64,000 nucleotides of DNA. Source: Clostridia bacterium. GTDB taxonomy: Bacteria > Bacillota > Clostridia > Oscillospirales > Acutalibacteraceae. Positions 17,278 through 26,213 of the stretch are shown here, one piece after another. The notes beneath the pieces were generated by a model. That model made no database searches and was not told the origin of the DNA. It worked only from the letters and a program-made list of their open reading frames with translations. The position numbers and the translations under genes were made by a program. Where the stretch lies: assembly GCA_017623615.1 (NCBI GenBank), contig JAGAOT010000021.1:1-64000 (forward strand). The letters are read 5' to 3'. How positions within the stretch are numbered: the stretch's first letter is position 1; each line of letters starts with the position of its first letter.

Positions 17278-17841
17278 TCAGTCAAGCTTTGCTTTAAGAT
17301 AATTGTCGTAAAAATCCTTAACGCCTGCGTAGAAATCGTCAACGGTGCCGTCATTCTTCATGATGTAGTCAGCCATTTTCTCGCTTTCGCTGGTGTGGAA
17401 AATCTCTTCCTCGTGAAGGTCGTTTTCGCGAAGCTTTTCGATGCTCTTGCCATCTCTTTCGGAGCCTCTGGCAAGCATTCTCTGATAACGAACCTCGTCA
17501 TCGCTGATAACAACGTCAACAAGAACAAACTTGTCGCCGAATGCCTTTTTGAAAACCTCGATGTCTGAGGGAGGACGGATGCCCGAAACAAGGAAGTTGG
17601 GGCTGTCTGATTCCTTAATCTTCTTAACAATCATTTCAGGGAAGAAGGTCTGACCGTTAGCGGTCATATACTTCTTTGAGGTTGCGTGAAGATTGTCACG
17701 GGTGAGCTCAAGACCGTCCTGAGCGGCAAGCTCTCTTACAACATCGCCGATTGAAATCATGGGGAAACCGTATGTTTTTGCAACATATTCAAGGAAGAAA
17801 TCCTTGCCTGTGCCGTTTTTGCCGACAGCAGCTAAAACCAT
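17278..17841 (-). CDS. P-loop nucleoside/nucleotide kinase-like protein
   Basis: The 187-residue protein has an N-terminal Walker A motif AVGKNGTGKD (residues 6-15). SIGDVVRELAAQDG lies near 33, NFLVSGIRPPSDIEVF near 85, and an arginine-rich lid RYQRMLARGSERDG near 122. The layout is that of dephospho-CoA kinase or adenylate-kinase-like proteins that phosphorylate small molecules. It does not fit any one enzyme closely enough to name. The ATG at 17841 follows GGAGG by 8 bases. It lies 70 bases downstream of trkA but has its own terminator. Confidence 0.72.
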   Translation of the reverse strand: MVLAAVGKNGTGKDFFLEYVAKTYGFPMISIGDVVRELAAQDGLELTRDNLHATSKKYMTANGQTFFPEMIVKKIKESDSPNFLVSGIRPPSDIEVFKKAFGDKFVLVDVVISDDEVRYQRMLARGSERDGKSIEKLRENDLHEEEIFHTSESEKMADYIMKNDGTVDDFYAGVKDFYDNYLKAKLD

Positions 17842-17911
17842 TTTAATTACCTCCAAATATTTGATAAATAAATTTTACATTATTAATAAGAGTTTGTCAA
17901 CGGATTTATTT

Positions 17912-18556
17912 TTACTTTGTAACCTTTCTTACGTCCTCTTCCTTGCCGAGAACAAGCAGATGCTCATCCTTTTCAAAGTGGCTTTCGCCCGAAATAACGG
18001 GGGTTACAACGCCGTTTTTCTTTGTTGCCAGCACGGCGAGATTATATTTAACGCGGAAATTCAGTTCTCTTACGGTTTTGCCCGCCCAACGGTCAAGAAC
18101 ATCAATCTCATAAATGGAGTATTCGCTGCCGAGGTTGATATAGTCAAAAATATGCTCGCTGCTTTCTCTGACCGCATAACGCTCCGCCATGTTTTTTTCG
18201 GGATAGATAACGGCATCCGCGCCGTTGCGAAGAAGAAATTTTTCCTGAATATCCCTATCTGCCTTGCTGATAACCTTTTTTGCGCCGCATTCCTTGAGCA
18301 GGCTTGTTATTTCAAGGCTGTTCTGAAAGTTTTCGCTGATGCAGACAAAGCAGGTGTCAAAAGAGGGTATGTCAAAGGTTTTGAGGACCTCGATGTTGGT
18401 GCAGTCGCCGATTTTTGCGCTCACAACATAGGGAAGCATATCCTCAACGGCCTCTTCCTTTTCGTCAACTATCATTATTTCGCAGTCACGCTTTGCAAGG
18501 CTTCGACAAAGGTGATGACCGAAGTGACCCATGCCGATGATTAAAAATGATTTCAT
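17912..18556 (-). CDS. ktrA: Potassium channel regulatory subunit TrkA/KtrA
   Basis: The 214-residue RCK protein has an N-terminal Rossmann domain with IIGMGHFGHHLCRSLAKRD and the acidic end of beta-2, MIVDEKEE. An RCK_C domain follows from about residue 135 (LGSEYSIYEIDVLDRWAGKT to GEEDVRKV). RCK proteins bind nucleotides and gate the membrane partner. That partner is encoded 10 bases upstream. The ATG at 18556 has AAGGTG 6 bases before it. Confidence 0.92.
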   Translation of the reverse strand: MKSFLIIGMGHFGHHLCRSLAKRDCEIMIVDEKEEAVEDMLPYVVSAKIGDCTNIEVLKTFDIPSFDTCFVCISENFQNSLEITSLLKECGAKKVISKADRDIQEKFLLRNGADAVIYPEKNMAERYAVRESSEHIFDYINLGSEYSIYEIDVLDRWAGKTVRELNFRVKYNLAVLATKKNGVVTPVISGESHFEKDEHLLVLGKEEDVRKVTK

Positions 18557-18566
18557 ATTACTCACC

Positions 18567-19901
18567 TTATCCTATTGTGATTTTTTCTCTGGGATTTTTA
18601 ACGGGCGGTGCCGCTTTCTTTTCCATAAGTGCAAGGGCAAATGATACGCTGCCGACCCTGCCGCAGAACATGAGAAATGCAACAATCAGCCTTGATGCCG
18701 TTGCAAGGTCGCGGGTTATGCCCGTTGTCATGCCGACCGTGCCGATTGCCGAAACGCATTCGAAAATAACATCGCCTATATCAAAATCAGGCTGGATTGC
18801 AAGAATTGCAATAATTCCGAAAATTGCAAGGCTCATGTTTGTGAAAACAACGGAGCTTGCCTTGTGGATTGCATCCTTTTCAAGCCGCCTGCCGAAAACG
18901 CCCTTGGACTGCCTGCGGGTTATGCCGTTAAAGGTTGAAATTGCAATAACGGCAAGAGTGGTTGTTTTGATGCCGCCTGCCGTTGAGCCGGGTGAGCCGC
19001 CGATAAACATAAGGAACACCGTTAAAATTTTGCTTGCGGGGGAGAGGGCGGCTGTGTCGGTTGTGTTAAAGCCTGCGGTTCTTGCCGTTACGGAATCAAA
19101 AACAGAATTCAAAAGGCTCTGACCGAAGCCGAGACCCTCGTTTGTGAAATTACGTTCAAAAATAAAGAAAAGGATTGTCGGGATTATCAGCAGGGCTGCC
19201 GTTACAGACAAAACCAGCTTCGTGTGCAGTTGATAATATTTAAATTTCAGCTTTCTTTTGCTGATATCGTCCCAAACGAGGAAGCCTATGCCGCCTGCAA
19301 TAATCAGCATGCATGCCGTGAGATTAACAATAACGTCATTCGCAAAGCCCGTCAGCGAAGCATAAGGCTCGGTGATGCCCATAAGGTCAAAGCCCGCGTT
19401 GCAGAAAGCGGAAATTGAATGAAACACGGAATACCATATTCCCTTTGCCCAGCCGAATGCGGGAATAAACCTTGTAGCAAACAAAACGGCACCGAGTCCT
19501 TCAAAAATCGCCGTACCTGCGATAATTTTTCGGGTAAGATTTTTAATGCCGCCTATGTGCTCGGTGTTGATGCTTTCAACCATTATTTCTCTTTCGCGAA
19601 GCCCCATTTTCCGCTTTAAAAGCATTGAAAACATTGTTGCAACGGTCATAAAGCCGAGGCCGCCAATCTGAATAAGGCAGATTATAACAATCTGACCGAA
19701 TAATGTCCAGCTTGTGGCTGTGTCCAGCACAACAAGCCCCGTTACGCAGGAGGAAGAAATCGCGGTAAAGAGGGCGGGCACAAATCCTGCACTTTCACCG
19801 CTTTGAGATGCAAACGGGAGCATAAGCAGAAGAGTGCCGATTATTATAATTGCGATATAGCCCATTGCAATTATTCTTGTTTGAGAGAATTTTCGCTTCA
19901 T
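18567..19901 (-). CDS. ktrB: TrkH/KtrB family potassium transporter
   Basis: The 444-residue integral membrane protein has the four-fold TM-pore-TM repeat of the Trk/Ktr family. Pore-loop segments include SSCVTGLVVLDTATSW near 50, SISAFCNAGFDLMG near 165, SVTARTAGFNTTD near 270 and ECVSAIGTVGMTTG near 390. Each keeps the Gly of the selectivity filter. It imports K+ (possibly coupled to Na+) with KtrA as the gating ring. The two genes are adjacent and co-transcribed. Confidence 0.93.
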   Translation of the reverse strand: MKRKFSQTRIIAMGYIAIIIIGTLLLMLPFASQSGESAGFVPALFTAISSSCVTGLVVLDTATSWTLFGQIVIICLIQIGGLGFMTVATMFSMLLKRKMGLREREIMVESINTEHIGGIKNLTRKIIAGTAIFEGLGAVLFATRFIPAFGWAKGIWYSVFHSISAFCNAGFDLMGITEPYASLTGFANDVIVNLTACMLIIAGGIGFLVWDDISKRKLKFKYYQLHTKLVLSVTAALLIIPTILFFIFERNFTNEGLGFGQSLLNSVFDSVTARTAGFNTTDTAALSPASKILTVFLMFIGGSPGSTAGGIKTTTLAVIAISTFNGITRRQSKGVFGRRLEKDAIHKASSVVFTNMSLAIFGIIAILAIQPDFDIGDVIFECVSAIGTVGMTTGITRDLATASRLIVAFLMFCGRVGSVSFALALMEKKAAPPVKNPREKITIG

Positions 19902-19916
19902 ATTAAAACCTCAAAA

Positions 19917-20041
19917 TAGTGAAGAGTTAAAATTGAAGAGTGAAAAGTTTCGGGTGGGTACTGCCCACACCCGATTTATATAAAACGGTCATAGGCGGAG
20001 CCTATCCTTAACTTTTAACTTTTCGTTTTTCACTATTCACT
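19917..20041. repeat. Composite palindromic extragenic repeat
   Basis: The outer arms (GTGAAGAGT near 19919 and ACTATTCAC near 20032) are imperfect inverted copies. Inside are a hairpin CGGGTG...CACCCG (19951-19973) and another ATAGGC...GCCTAT. It lies upstream of ktrB and holds no gene. It resembles the AT-rich palindrome at 3606-3690 in general plan. Confidence 0.55.
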
Positions 20042-20081
20042 TAAATATACCACACCGCAACAACATTTTCAACCATAAAAC

Positions 20082-20109
20082 AAAAACCCCGTATCCGAAG
20101 ATACGGGGT
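20082..20109 (-). terminator. Terminator of the Thr-rich protein gene
   Basis: CCCCGTATC (20087-20095) pairs with GATACGGGG (20100-20108). The T run is on the minus strand. Confidence 0.9.
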
Positions 20110-20121
20110 GAGCTTCAAAAA

Positions 20122-20613
20122 TTAGTTATCTTTCTTGGACTTGATAACTGCAACTGTGCTTGCTGCAAGAGCGAGGAGAGCGATTGCGGGAACTGCAATG
20201 CTGCTGCCGGTTGAGGGGATAACGGATTCAACCTTTGCGGGCTTCTTTGTGGTGGGAGCCTTTGTGGTTTCGTCGCTGTCATCGATGTAGGTTTCGCCGG
20301 GCTTGCGGGTAGCAACTTCGTCAGTTGTGCTTACTTCTGTTGTTGTGGCAGCTTCAGCTGTTGTAGCTGTTGTGCCTGCTGTTGTAGTGGTTGTTGTGGT
20401 GGGAGCTGCTGTTGTAGCAGTTGTTGTAACCTTTGTTGTAGCAGTTGTGGAAGCCGCTGTAGTTGTGAGTCTTGAGTCTGTGGGGTTATCGGGAGTGAAC
20501 TCTGTTGTTTCTGCAGTTGTTGTGGTTGTTGTTGCAAAAACTGATGTAGCAAGTGTGCAAAGAGAAATTGCTGCGATGAGGATTGCGAGCAGCATGGAAA
20601 CTGTCTTTTTCAT
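20122..20613 (-). CDS. Thr-rich secreted protein with sorting-like C-terminus
   Basis: The 163-residue protein has a signal peptide (about 1-27, ending SVFA). A low-complexity middle follows that is dominated by Thr with Ala/Val/Pro (runs such as TTTTTT). The C-terminal segment is VIPSTGSS, then a hydrophobic helix and KSKKDN. A P-S-T-G motif, helix and basic tail resemble a sortase sorting signal but depart from LPxTG, so wall anchoring is possible, not certain. The Thr-rich part may be an O-glycosylated stalk. The start at 20613 has AAGGATGG 8 bases before it. Repeated ACA/ACT codons make this a simple-sequence region prone to length change. Confidence 0.75.
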   Translation of the reverse strand: MKKTVSMLLAILIAAISLCTLATSVFATTTTTTAETTEFTPDNPTDSRLTTTAASTTATTKVTTTATTAAPTTTTTTTAGTTATTAEAATTTEVSTTDEVATRKPGETYIDDSDETTKAPTTKKPAKVESVIPSTGSSIAVPAIALLALAASTVAVIKSKKDN

Positions 20614-20818
20614 TTCGATTACCATCCTTTTAATAAATTTTGTGCATTCTTTGCTATTCTAAATTACAATATTCATTTTACACATAAAATGCACCTTTGT
20701 CAAGTCGATATATTTACCAATAAGTCGGCGTAAAATCCGCAATATTTGTAAATAACTTGTATTTTTATATCTCTTGAGAGGAAAAATACAATCAAATATA
20801 TTTGAAAGGAGCTTTGTT

Positions 20819-20998
20819 ATGCCCTTTAAATTTCCGAGTGATGAAAAGAAAAACAAGGCGCAATGGCATTTTGCCAAGGAAAAGAACAACCGCGGATATG
20901 AGCTGAATGACGATGAAATCCACAACGATGTTCTCGGAAGCTACACCGGCACGCCTTATGATGACCTGCACCCCGTGCAGGATGCGGACGATTTGTGA
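20819..20998 (+). CDS. Small acidic hypothetical protein (59 residues)
   Basis: A short frame with a strong ribosome binding site (GAAAGGAG, 8 bases before the ATG). It encodes a hydrophilic protein: basic first third (KFPSDEKKNKAQWHFAKEKN), acidic last two thirds (LNDDEIHNDVLG, YDDLHPVQDADDL). It has no membrane segment, signal or known motif. The good start site and lack of an overlapping gene support it being real. Function unknown. Confidence 0.6.
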   Translation: MPFKFPSDEKKNKAQWHFAKEKNNRGYELNDDEIHNDVLGSYTGTPYDDLHPVQDADDL

Positions 20999-21011
20999 GT
21001 TTTTGTGTTTG

Positions 21012-21099
21012 GGGTTGAGCGCATTGTGCCGATGCGCTCAACCCTCCACCACATCTTTTGTGCCCCTGTGACCTGTTCTTTCCCCAAAGAACAGGTCAC
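21012..21099. repeat. Two strong tandem hairpins in an intergenic gap
   Basis: GGGTTGAGCGCAT (21012-21024) pairs perfectly with ATGCGCTCAACCC (21032-21044). GTGACCTGTTCTTT (21068-21081) pairs perfectly with AAAGAACAGGTCAC (21086-21099) around CCCC. Neither is followed by a T run, so they are not ordinary terminators. They sit between two converging genes. Confidence 0.65.
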
Positions 21100-21157
21100 T
21101 ATATAAGAATTCCGTTTGAACCCCATCCATCCATGAGATTCGGGAAATTCAAGCGAT

Positions 21158-23173
21158 TTATTTGAGCGATTTGTCGGAAATGGCGTTGCCCGTGTCAACG
21201 GAGAATGCCGCTACCTTTTCGCCCGAAACGGTATAAAGAATGTTTTCGATGCATGCGCTTCTCACAGCGGCATCGCCTACATAAGCATTGTCATGAATAA
21301 ACGTTTTATGGTGAACAATCTTTTCGCCGTCAGCCTTAAAAAGCATATACGCCGAGGCTTCGGACTGATTTTCTTTATCTGCGATTGCAACGGGAATGCC
21401 GAACATGTTTTTATCGGAGATAATTACAACGCTGCGGCTGTCGCTGTTTGAAAGCATTCTGTGTGTGCCGTCAAGCACATATTCCGAAAGAAGCTTCGGG
21501 CTGTTCGGATTGCTTACATCGAAAAGCGAAAGCTTGGTTTTGCCGTTTTCTGAGCTGATGCCGAGAAGCGTTGTGTCGGAAACGGAATAAAGCTTGTCGG
21601 AAAAGCCGACTGTTGAAATCACGCCCGCAAAGCCGAGCTTCAACGGGTCGGACAGGTCAACCGCCATGGTTTTGCTGCCCGCTGTGAGGTAGGCATTGTT
21701 GCCGATAAACTTAACTCCGCTGATTTTTTCACCCGACAAAATCTTTTTAAGCCCGCTTACAAACTGCATGTTTTCATCAAGAATATAAATGTTGTTTGAG
21801 TCGATGCACGCAGAGGCAATTCGCAGATATTTGCCGTTTTCGTCAACCGAAAGTCCGCTGACAAGAGAGCCTTCAACAACATACGAGCCTGCAAATTCAA
21901 GCGCGTTGCCGTTAAGATTGAAGCGGTATATTTCTGTCAGGCTTCTGTGCGCACCGGATGCATCCGCATCAACCGAAACAAATTCGCGAGCCGCAGTAAC
22001 TGCGCTCTCGGAGCAATAAAGCTGTTTGCCGCTGCCGAGGATTGCAAGATAACCGACGGGCAGGGTGATGTCCGAAATATCGGTTACGGTTATGAATATA
22101 TATGATGCGTCGGGGTCATTGACTGCAAGGAAAATATCCTTTGCTCCAAGGCTTATCGCAGAGCCGTCAACGCTGAATGACGGAATCAAACCCTCGCCGC
22201 TGCTTGCGGTGATTGCTTTGTCCGTTACAAGATAAAGCTTGTTACCGTGCAGACCGGAGGAAACGTATTTGCCGTCCTGAACATGCTCACGAATTTTTGC
22301 GGGAGCTTCAGGCTGTGTAATATCATAATAAACAGCCGAGGTTGCGCCGTTGCCCTTGTTAATCAGCGCAATCAGTGTGTTGCCTTTAAGATAAATTTCA
22401 AGGCATTCGTTAATTTTTTCGGAGCCGCTGTATTCCGAAAGGGTGACTGTTGAGATGATTTCCATTTTATCGGCAGGCACAGCTTTAACAATTTTTATCT
22501 GTTCAACGGTTTTGCCCGTTTCGCTGTTTTTGTCTGTTGTGACAATATATAAAAATTCCCCGTCGTTTTTAACTATATCCGCTTCAAGTCCGCTGACTTC
22601 CGAAACACCGCTTGTGTTATTGAAAGAATAACCCGCGCTGTAGATGGGTTGAGTGTCAGCTTCACCGTTTTCGGCGGCAACAAAGCTTTCGTAGCCGTTT
22701 GAAGCCGGCAATTTTTCCGCAGCGGCTGTGCTGCCCACGGACTGCGACGGATTTGTTTGAGTTGCAGTAACGTTAACTGCGGGAGCATGCGGCGTTTTTT
22801 CGCCGAGAATTTCTTTGACCGCCTGCTCAACCTCGCTGTAGCTTCTTGCGTTTTTAACCGCGTCACTGCTCTTGTAGCTTTCATAGAAGGAGTCCGTTTT
22901 AATAACTTTTACGCCCTGCATTCTCATTGCAAGAGTGCCGATAACAACGATTGAAAGCATCGCGGCGGCAGCGGTGAGTCTGCGCAGAATAATGATGTTT
23001 TTATTGTGTTTAGTCCCCGTTTTATCGGAAAAATCCGTTTCTTTTCGTTCTTCGTTTTGAAGCATGTTAACAATGCTTTCTTTTTGCAGGCGAAGCGGCA
23101 CATTTGCCGTTTCGGTGCTTGCTTTAAGCTCGTTTTCGAGCAAATCCAGAATCTGCCTGTCCTCTTTTCTCAT
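21158..23173 (-). CDS. Membrane-anchored beta-propeller protein, possible anti-sigma
   Basis: The 671-residue protein has a cytoplasmic N-terminus of about 60 residues (MRKEDRQILDLLENEL, LRLQKESIVNMLQNEE) and one membrane helix (about 62-84). The large extracellular part, from about residue 180, has repeated beta strands typical of the secreted beta-propeller domain family (for example SGVSEVSGLEADIVKNDGEF and KFIGNNAYLTAGSKTMAVDL). The start codon overlaps the end of the sigma-factor gene by 4 bases. That coupling and the topology suggest it is the cognate anti-sigma factor, sensing something outside the cell. This is inference; no recognised zinc anti-sigma motif is seen. Confidence 0.75.
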   Translation of the reverse strand: MRKEDRQILDLLENELKASTETANVPLRLQKESIVNMLQNEERKETDFSDKTGTKHNKNIIILRRLTAAAAMLSIVVIGTLAMRMQGVKVIKTDSFYESYKSSDAVKNARSYSEVEQAVKEILGEKTPHAPAVNVTATQTNPSQSVGSTAAAEKLPASNGYESFVAAENGEADTQPIYSAGYSFNNTSGVSEVSGLEADIVKNDGEFLYIVTTDKNSETGKTVEQIKIVKAVPADKMEIISTVTLSEYSGSEKINECLEIYLKGNTLIALINKGNGATSAVYYDITQPEAPAKIREHVQDGKYVSSGLHGNKLYLVTDKAITASSGEGLIPSFSVDGSAISLGAKDIFLAVNDPDASYIFITVTDISDITLPVGYLAILGSGKQLYCSESAVTAAREFVSVDADASGAHRSLTEIYRFNLNGNALEFAGSYVVEGSLVSGLSVDENGKYLRIASACIDSNNIYILDENMQFVSGLKKILSGEKISGVKFIGNNAYLTAGSKTMAVDLSDPLKLGFAGVISTVGFSDKLYSVSDTTLLGISSENGKTKLSLFDVSNPNSPKLLSEYVLDGTHRMLSNSDSRSVVIISDKNMFGIPVAIADKENQSEASAYMLFKADGEKIVHHKTFIHDNAYVGDAAVRSACIENILYTVSGEKVAAFSVDTGNAISDKSLK

Positions 23174-23727
23174 CTCTTCACCCTCCTTTCTGTTTCGTTC
23201 TCGCCGTCGAGTGCGGTGCGGAGCTTTTTGAGAGCTCTTTTAAGCTTTGAACGCACCGTTGACGGCGGATAATCAAGCATTTCGGCTATCTCGTGGCTTT
23301 TGTAGCTGCCCAATACGCTGAGCAGAACAATTTCTCTTTCTTCTCTTGAAAGAGCCTCCAATGCCCGTTTCAGCTCGAATGAAAGCTCTATGCTTTCAAA
23401 GGAAGCGGGCTCGGAATGTCCCCCGTTTTCGTCATCGAGATAAACCAAATCCTTTTTCTTTTGATTTTCTGTGTAGTATCTTTTGCAGGCGGCGCAGAGA
23501 ATTTTGAACAGCCAACCCTTAAACGCCTCTGCTTTTTTGAGAGATTTAATCTGCCTGAAAGCCGATAAAACCGCATCGGAAACCGCGTCTTGGGCAAGCG
23601 TTTCGCTGCCTGTTATGTAGCAGGCATAGCAATACATTTCTTTATAATAAAGCTCGTAAAGCTCGCCGAAAGCTTCGGCGTCTCCGTCTTTTGCCATAGT
23701 AACGAGTTCGTTTATTTGAGCGCTCAA
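23170..23727 (-). CDS. ECF-type RNA polymerase sigma factor
   Basis: The 185-residue protein has sigma region 2 (AKDGDAEAFGELYELYYKEM, ...DAVSDAVLSAFRQIKSL, then FKGWLFKILCAACKRYY). Region 4 follows (LEALSREEREIVLLSVLGSY, EIAEMLDYPPSTVRSKLKRA). It directs RNA polymerase to a small regulon. The start is read as TTG at 23727 because GGAGG lies 7 bases before it and it begins the conserved domain; the longer frame has no such site. It overlaps the beta-propeller gene, its likely regulator. Confidence 0.92.
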   Translation of the reverse strand: MSAQINELVTMAKDGDAEAFGELYELYYKEMYCYACYITGSETLAQDAVSDAVLSAFRQIKSLKKAEAFKGWLFKILCAACKRYYTENQKKKDLVYLDDENGGHSEPASFESIELSFELKRALEALSREEREIVLLSVLGSYKSHEIAEMLDYPPSTVRSKLKRALKKLRTALDGENETERRVKR

Positions 23728-23877
23728 AATAACCCTCCTTACCACTCTCAATATATAAGTGTTCGCAAATTGCATTTTTGTTGCATCGATTTTAAAAAAA
23801 TTTTTCATTCTTTGTCGGCAAACAAAACTTCAGGATATACTATACATGAAATATATCTTTAAAGCAAGGTGTTAAAC

Positions 23878-24807
23878 ATGAAAAAAGCATTGTGTATTAC
23901 ATTAGTATTATTAACGCTGTTTCTTTCTGCTTGCACGGGCAGGGGCACTTTGGAGGAAACAGACGCAAACGCACCCGTTTCAGTTGAGGATAAAAGAACA
24001 ACCGCGGCAGCAACCGCAAAAATCGGCGCAACCTCACCTCTGACGGGCAGAGAAGTATTAAAGCCCGCCGCGTTCAAGGTCAATGACCCTGAAAACGCAA
24101 GAGGGCTTTCAACGCAGAAAATCGAACACAGCTACGGCGTTGCAAAAAACGGCGAGCCGCACGATATTTCAAAATCCGCGCAAAAATACTTTGAAAGCAC
24201 GGGTTATAAAGTTTTTTGCTATGACACAAACTCAACCGAAAAGGTTTTGTATCTGACCTTTGACTGTGGGTGGGAAAACGGCTGCACGGATAAGGTGCTT
24301 GATATATTAAAGGAAAAGCAGGTGCCTGCGGCATTTTTCTGCACGCTTGACCACATCAAATCCTCGCCCGAGCTTATCGCAAGGATGATAAATGAGGGGC
24401 ATATTGTCGGCAATCATTCGGCAAAGCACCCGAATTTCGCGGAAATATCAAGGCAGAGAATGGCGGACGAAATTCTTGAATGCGACAATTACCTGAGAGA
24501 AAACTTCGGCTATTCAACAACATTTTTCCGTTTCCCCGAGGGGGCATACAGCGAAAATGCGTTGGAGCTTGTCAACTCCATGGGATATACAACGGCATTC
24601 TGGTCGTGCGCCTATGCGGATTGGGATGTGAATGCAGCGAAAGGCGGAGATTATGCGTTTGAAAAAGTAACCTCCCGTCTGCATCCGGGCGCGGTTGTGC
24701 TTCTACATTCCGTTTCGCCCGATAACGCCGAGGCTCTTGACGATATAATCGATTGGGCAAAGCAAAACGGCTATGTTTTTAAAGCATTAAGTGAGTATAA
24801 ATTCTAA
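23878..24807 (+). CDS. PdaA-like polysaccharide deacetylase lipoprotein
   Basis: The 309-residue protein has a lipoprotein signal (LTLFLSAC, cysteine about residue 19) and a NodB-fold deacetylase domain from about residue 120. Motifs are YLTFDCGWENG (motif 1, with Cys in the second Asp position as in many PdaA proteins), GNHSAKHPN (metal-binding His pair), FRFPEGAYSEN and LLHSVSP. PdaA-type enzymes deacetylate muramic acid residues of peptidoglycan, in spore cortex or vegetative wall. Here membrane anchoring suggests wall modification. The ATG at 23878 follows AAGGTG. It is divergent from the sigma factor. Confidence 0.87.
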   Translation: MKKALCITLVLLTLFLSACTGRGTLEETDANAPVSVEDKRTTAAATAKIGATSPLTGREVLKPAAFKVNDPENARGLSTQKIEHSYGVAKNGEPHDISKSAQKYFESTGYKVFCYDTNSTEKVLYLTFDCGWENGCTDKVLDILKEKQVPAAFFCTLDHIKSSPELIARMINEGHIVGNHSAKHPNFAEISRQRMADEILECDNYLRENFGYSTTFFRFPEGAYSENALELVNSMGYTTAFWSCAYADWDVNAAKGGDYAFEKVTSRLHPGAVVLLHSVSPDNAEALDDIIDWAKQNGYVFKALSEYKF

Positions 24808-24810
24808 AAA

Positions 24811-24856
24811 AATCAACGGGTTGAAAGCCAATGCCTTCAACCCGTTGATTTATGAT
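24811..24856. terminator. Bidirectional terminator between deacetylase and AraC genes
   Basis: AATCAACGGGTTGAA (24811-24825) pairs perfectly with TTCAACCCGTTGATT (24836-24850) with A and T runs outside. Confidence 0.92.
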
Positions 24857-26073
24857 TTTTCTCTGTATTCCTTAGGCGTTTTACCCATATATTTTTTAAA
24901 CATCTTTGCAAAATAGTTAACGTCAAAAATGCCGCAATGCTGGGCAACAGCCTGAATCTGCATGTTGCTCGTCTGCAAAAGGTAGGCGGCATGCTCAATG
25001 CGCTTGTGTGCAACATAGTCCGTGAGAGTTTTTCCCGTTTCTCTTTTGAAAAGAGAGGAAAGGTAGCTTGCGTTGATGTTGAATATTTCGGCAAGGCTGT
25101 GAAGGCTCAAATCCGCCGTCAGGTCGGAATCAATCGCCGTTAAAACCTTTTGCACGGGGAGTGAGTAGTTTTTCATTGAGTGCTTTTTAACAAGAGTGCA
25201 GTATTTATGCATGAGCTCGCTCATCATATCCGATGCTTCGGAAAGGGTGCGTATTTTCTCAATCTTTATTGCAAAATCGGTTGAAAGGGCGTCAATATAA
25301 AACGGGTGCACCGCGCCGTATTCTGCCGCCTTTCGCAGCAATGTGTTGGTAACAATGAGATAGTTTTTGAAGTTGCGCACGGGGTTGTCTGTCCTTTTTT
25401 CAAAAGCGAGACTTGACATGCCGTTGATTATCTGCTCAACCTTGTGGGTTTGCCCTTGCGACACCGCCTGCATGAGCTTGCGCTCCGTTTCATATCTCTG
25501 CTCCAGAATGTGAATGGCAAGCATCGGATTATCGGGCTTTTCCTTTAAGGGCGGCAGATGGGCAAGGTCTGTTTTTTCGGGCAGGTGCAGGCAGACAGTT
25601 TCAAAAGAAAAGCTGTCAAGGCTGCCCCATAAAAGCTCGCCTAAACTGTCAAAAAGGCTGTTGAGTGCATTTTCATTTGTTACTGTGGGAAGTGAACTGA
25701 AATATTTTTCTATCTGGTAAAAAAAGGCGGACGGCAGATGAAACTTTTCCGCTGCCGTTTCAAGCATTTCATGGGTTACATCATCATAAACATAAGGACC
25801 CGCGATAAAAACGGATTCGGGTTCGCTTTCGGGCAAAGAAATAAAAATATAATTGCTGAAAAAATCATCCGAAATATTCAATATTTTGTTTGGCTTCACT
25901 CTTTTCAGCGATTCGGAAAAGAAACGCTCATATTCCGACTCCAACCCAAGAAAGCTTCTTATGCCTCTGTCGATTTTTTCGGGGATTTTGCCGTTGATGG
26001 GAAAAATGCAGGTGTCTATATGCAGGTTGCCGAGAATGCGGCGAAAAAACTCCAGCTCGGATGCATAAAACAT
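24850..26073 (-). CDS. AraC-family transcriptional regulator
   Basis: The 407-residue protein ends in an AraC DNA-binding domain (about residues 305-405). The first HTH is SLHSLAEIFNINASYLSSLF and the second includes IQAVAQHCGIFDVNYFAKMF, followed by MGKTPKEYRE. The N-terminal 300 residues are a sensor region without a recognised family (EYERFFSESLKRVKP, ESVFIAGPYVYDDV). The start at 26073 has AAAAGGAG 9 bases before it. It is divergent from a GPH symporter and GH2 enzyme and probably activates them in response to a glycan or sugar. Confidence 0.9.
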   Translation of the reverse strand: MFYASELEFFRRILGNLHIDTCIFPINGKIPEKIDRGIRSFLGLESEYERFFSESLKRVKPNKILNISDDFFSNYIFISLPESEPESVFIAGPYVYDDVTHEMLETAAEKFHLPSAFFYQIEKYFSSLPTVTNENALNSLFDSLGELLWGSLDSFSFETVCLHLPEKTDLAHLPPLKEKPDNPMLAIHILEQRYETERKLMQAVSQGQTHKVEQIINGMSSLAFEKRTDNPVRNFKNYLIVTNTLLRKAAEYGAVHPFYIDALSTDFAIKIEKIRTLSEASDMMSELMHKYCTLVKKHSMKNYSLPVQKVLTAIDSDLTADLSLHSLAEIFNINASYLSSLFKRETGKTLTDYVAHKRIEHAAYLLQTSNMQIQAVAQHCGIFDVNYFAKMFKKYMGKTPKEYREKS

Positions 26074-26213
26074 TTTTAAAATCTCCTTTTTGGATTTGTA
26101 TGGCACTTGCATTTATATTATTGTACAATTTTTGGAAAAATTCAAGATTAAAATAAAAAAAATACTCAAAATAGCAAAAATAATTATAACAAAAAACACT
26201 CTTTATCCTTTAT

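Noticed and set aside
20303..20560. Short regular repeats resembling a CRISPR array or microsatellite
   Set aside because: They are the Thr codons of the surface protein on the minus strand; spacing is irregular and there are no unique spacers.
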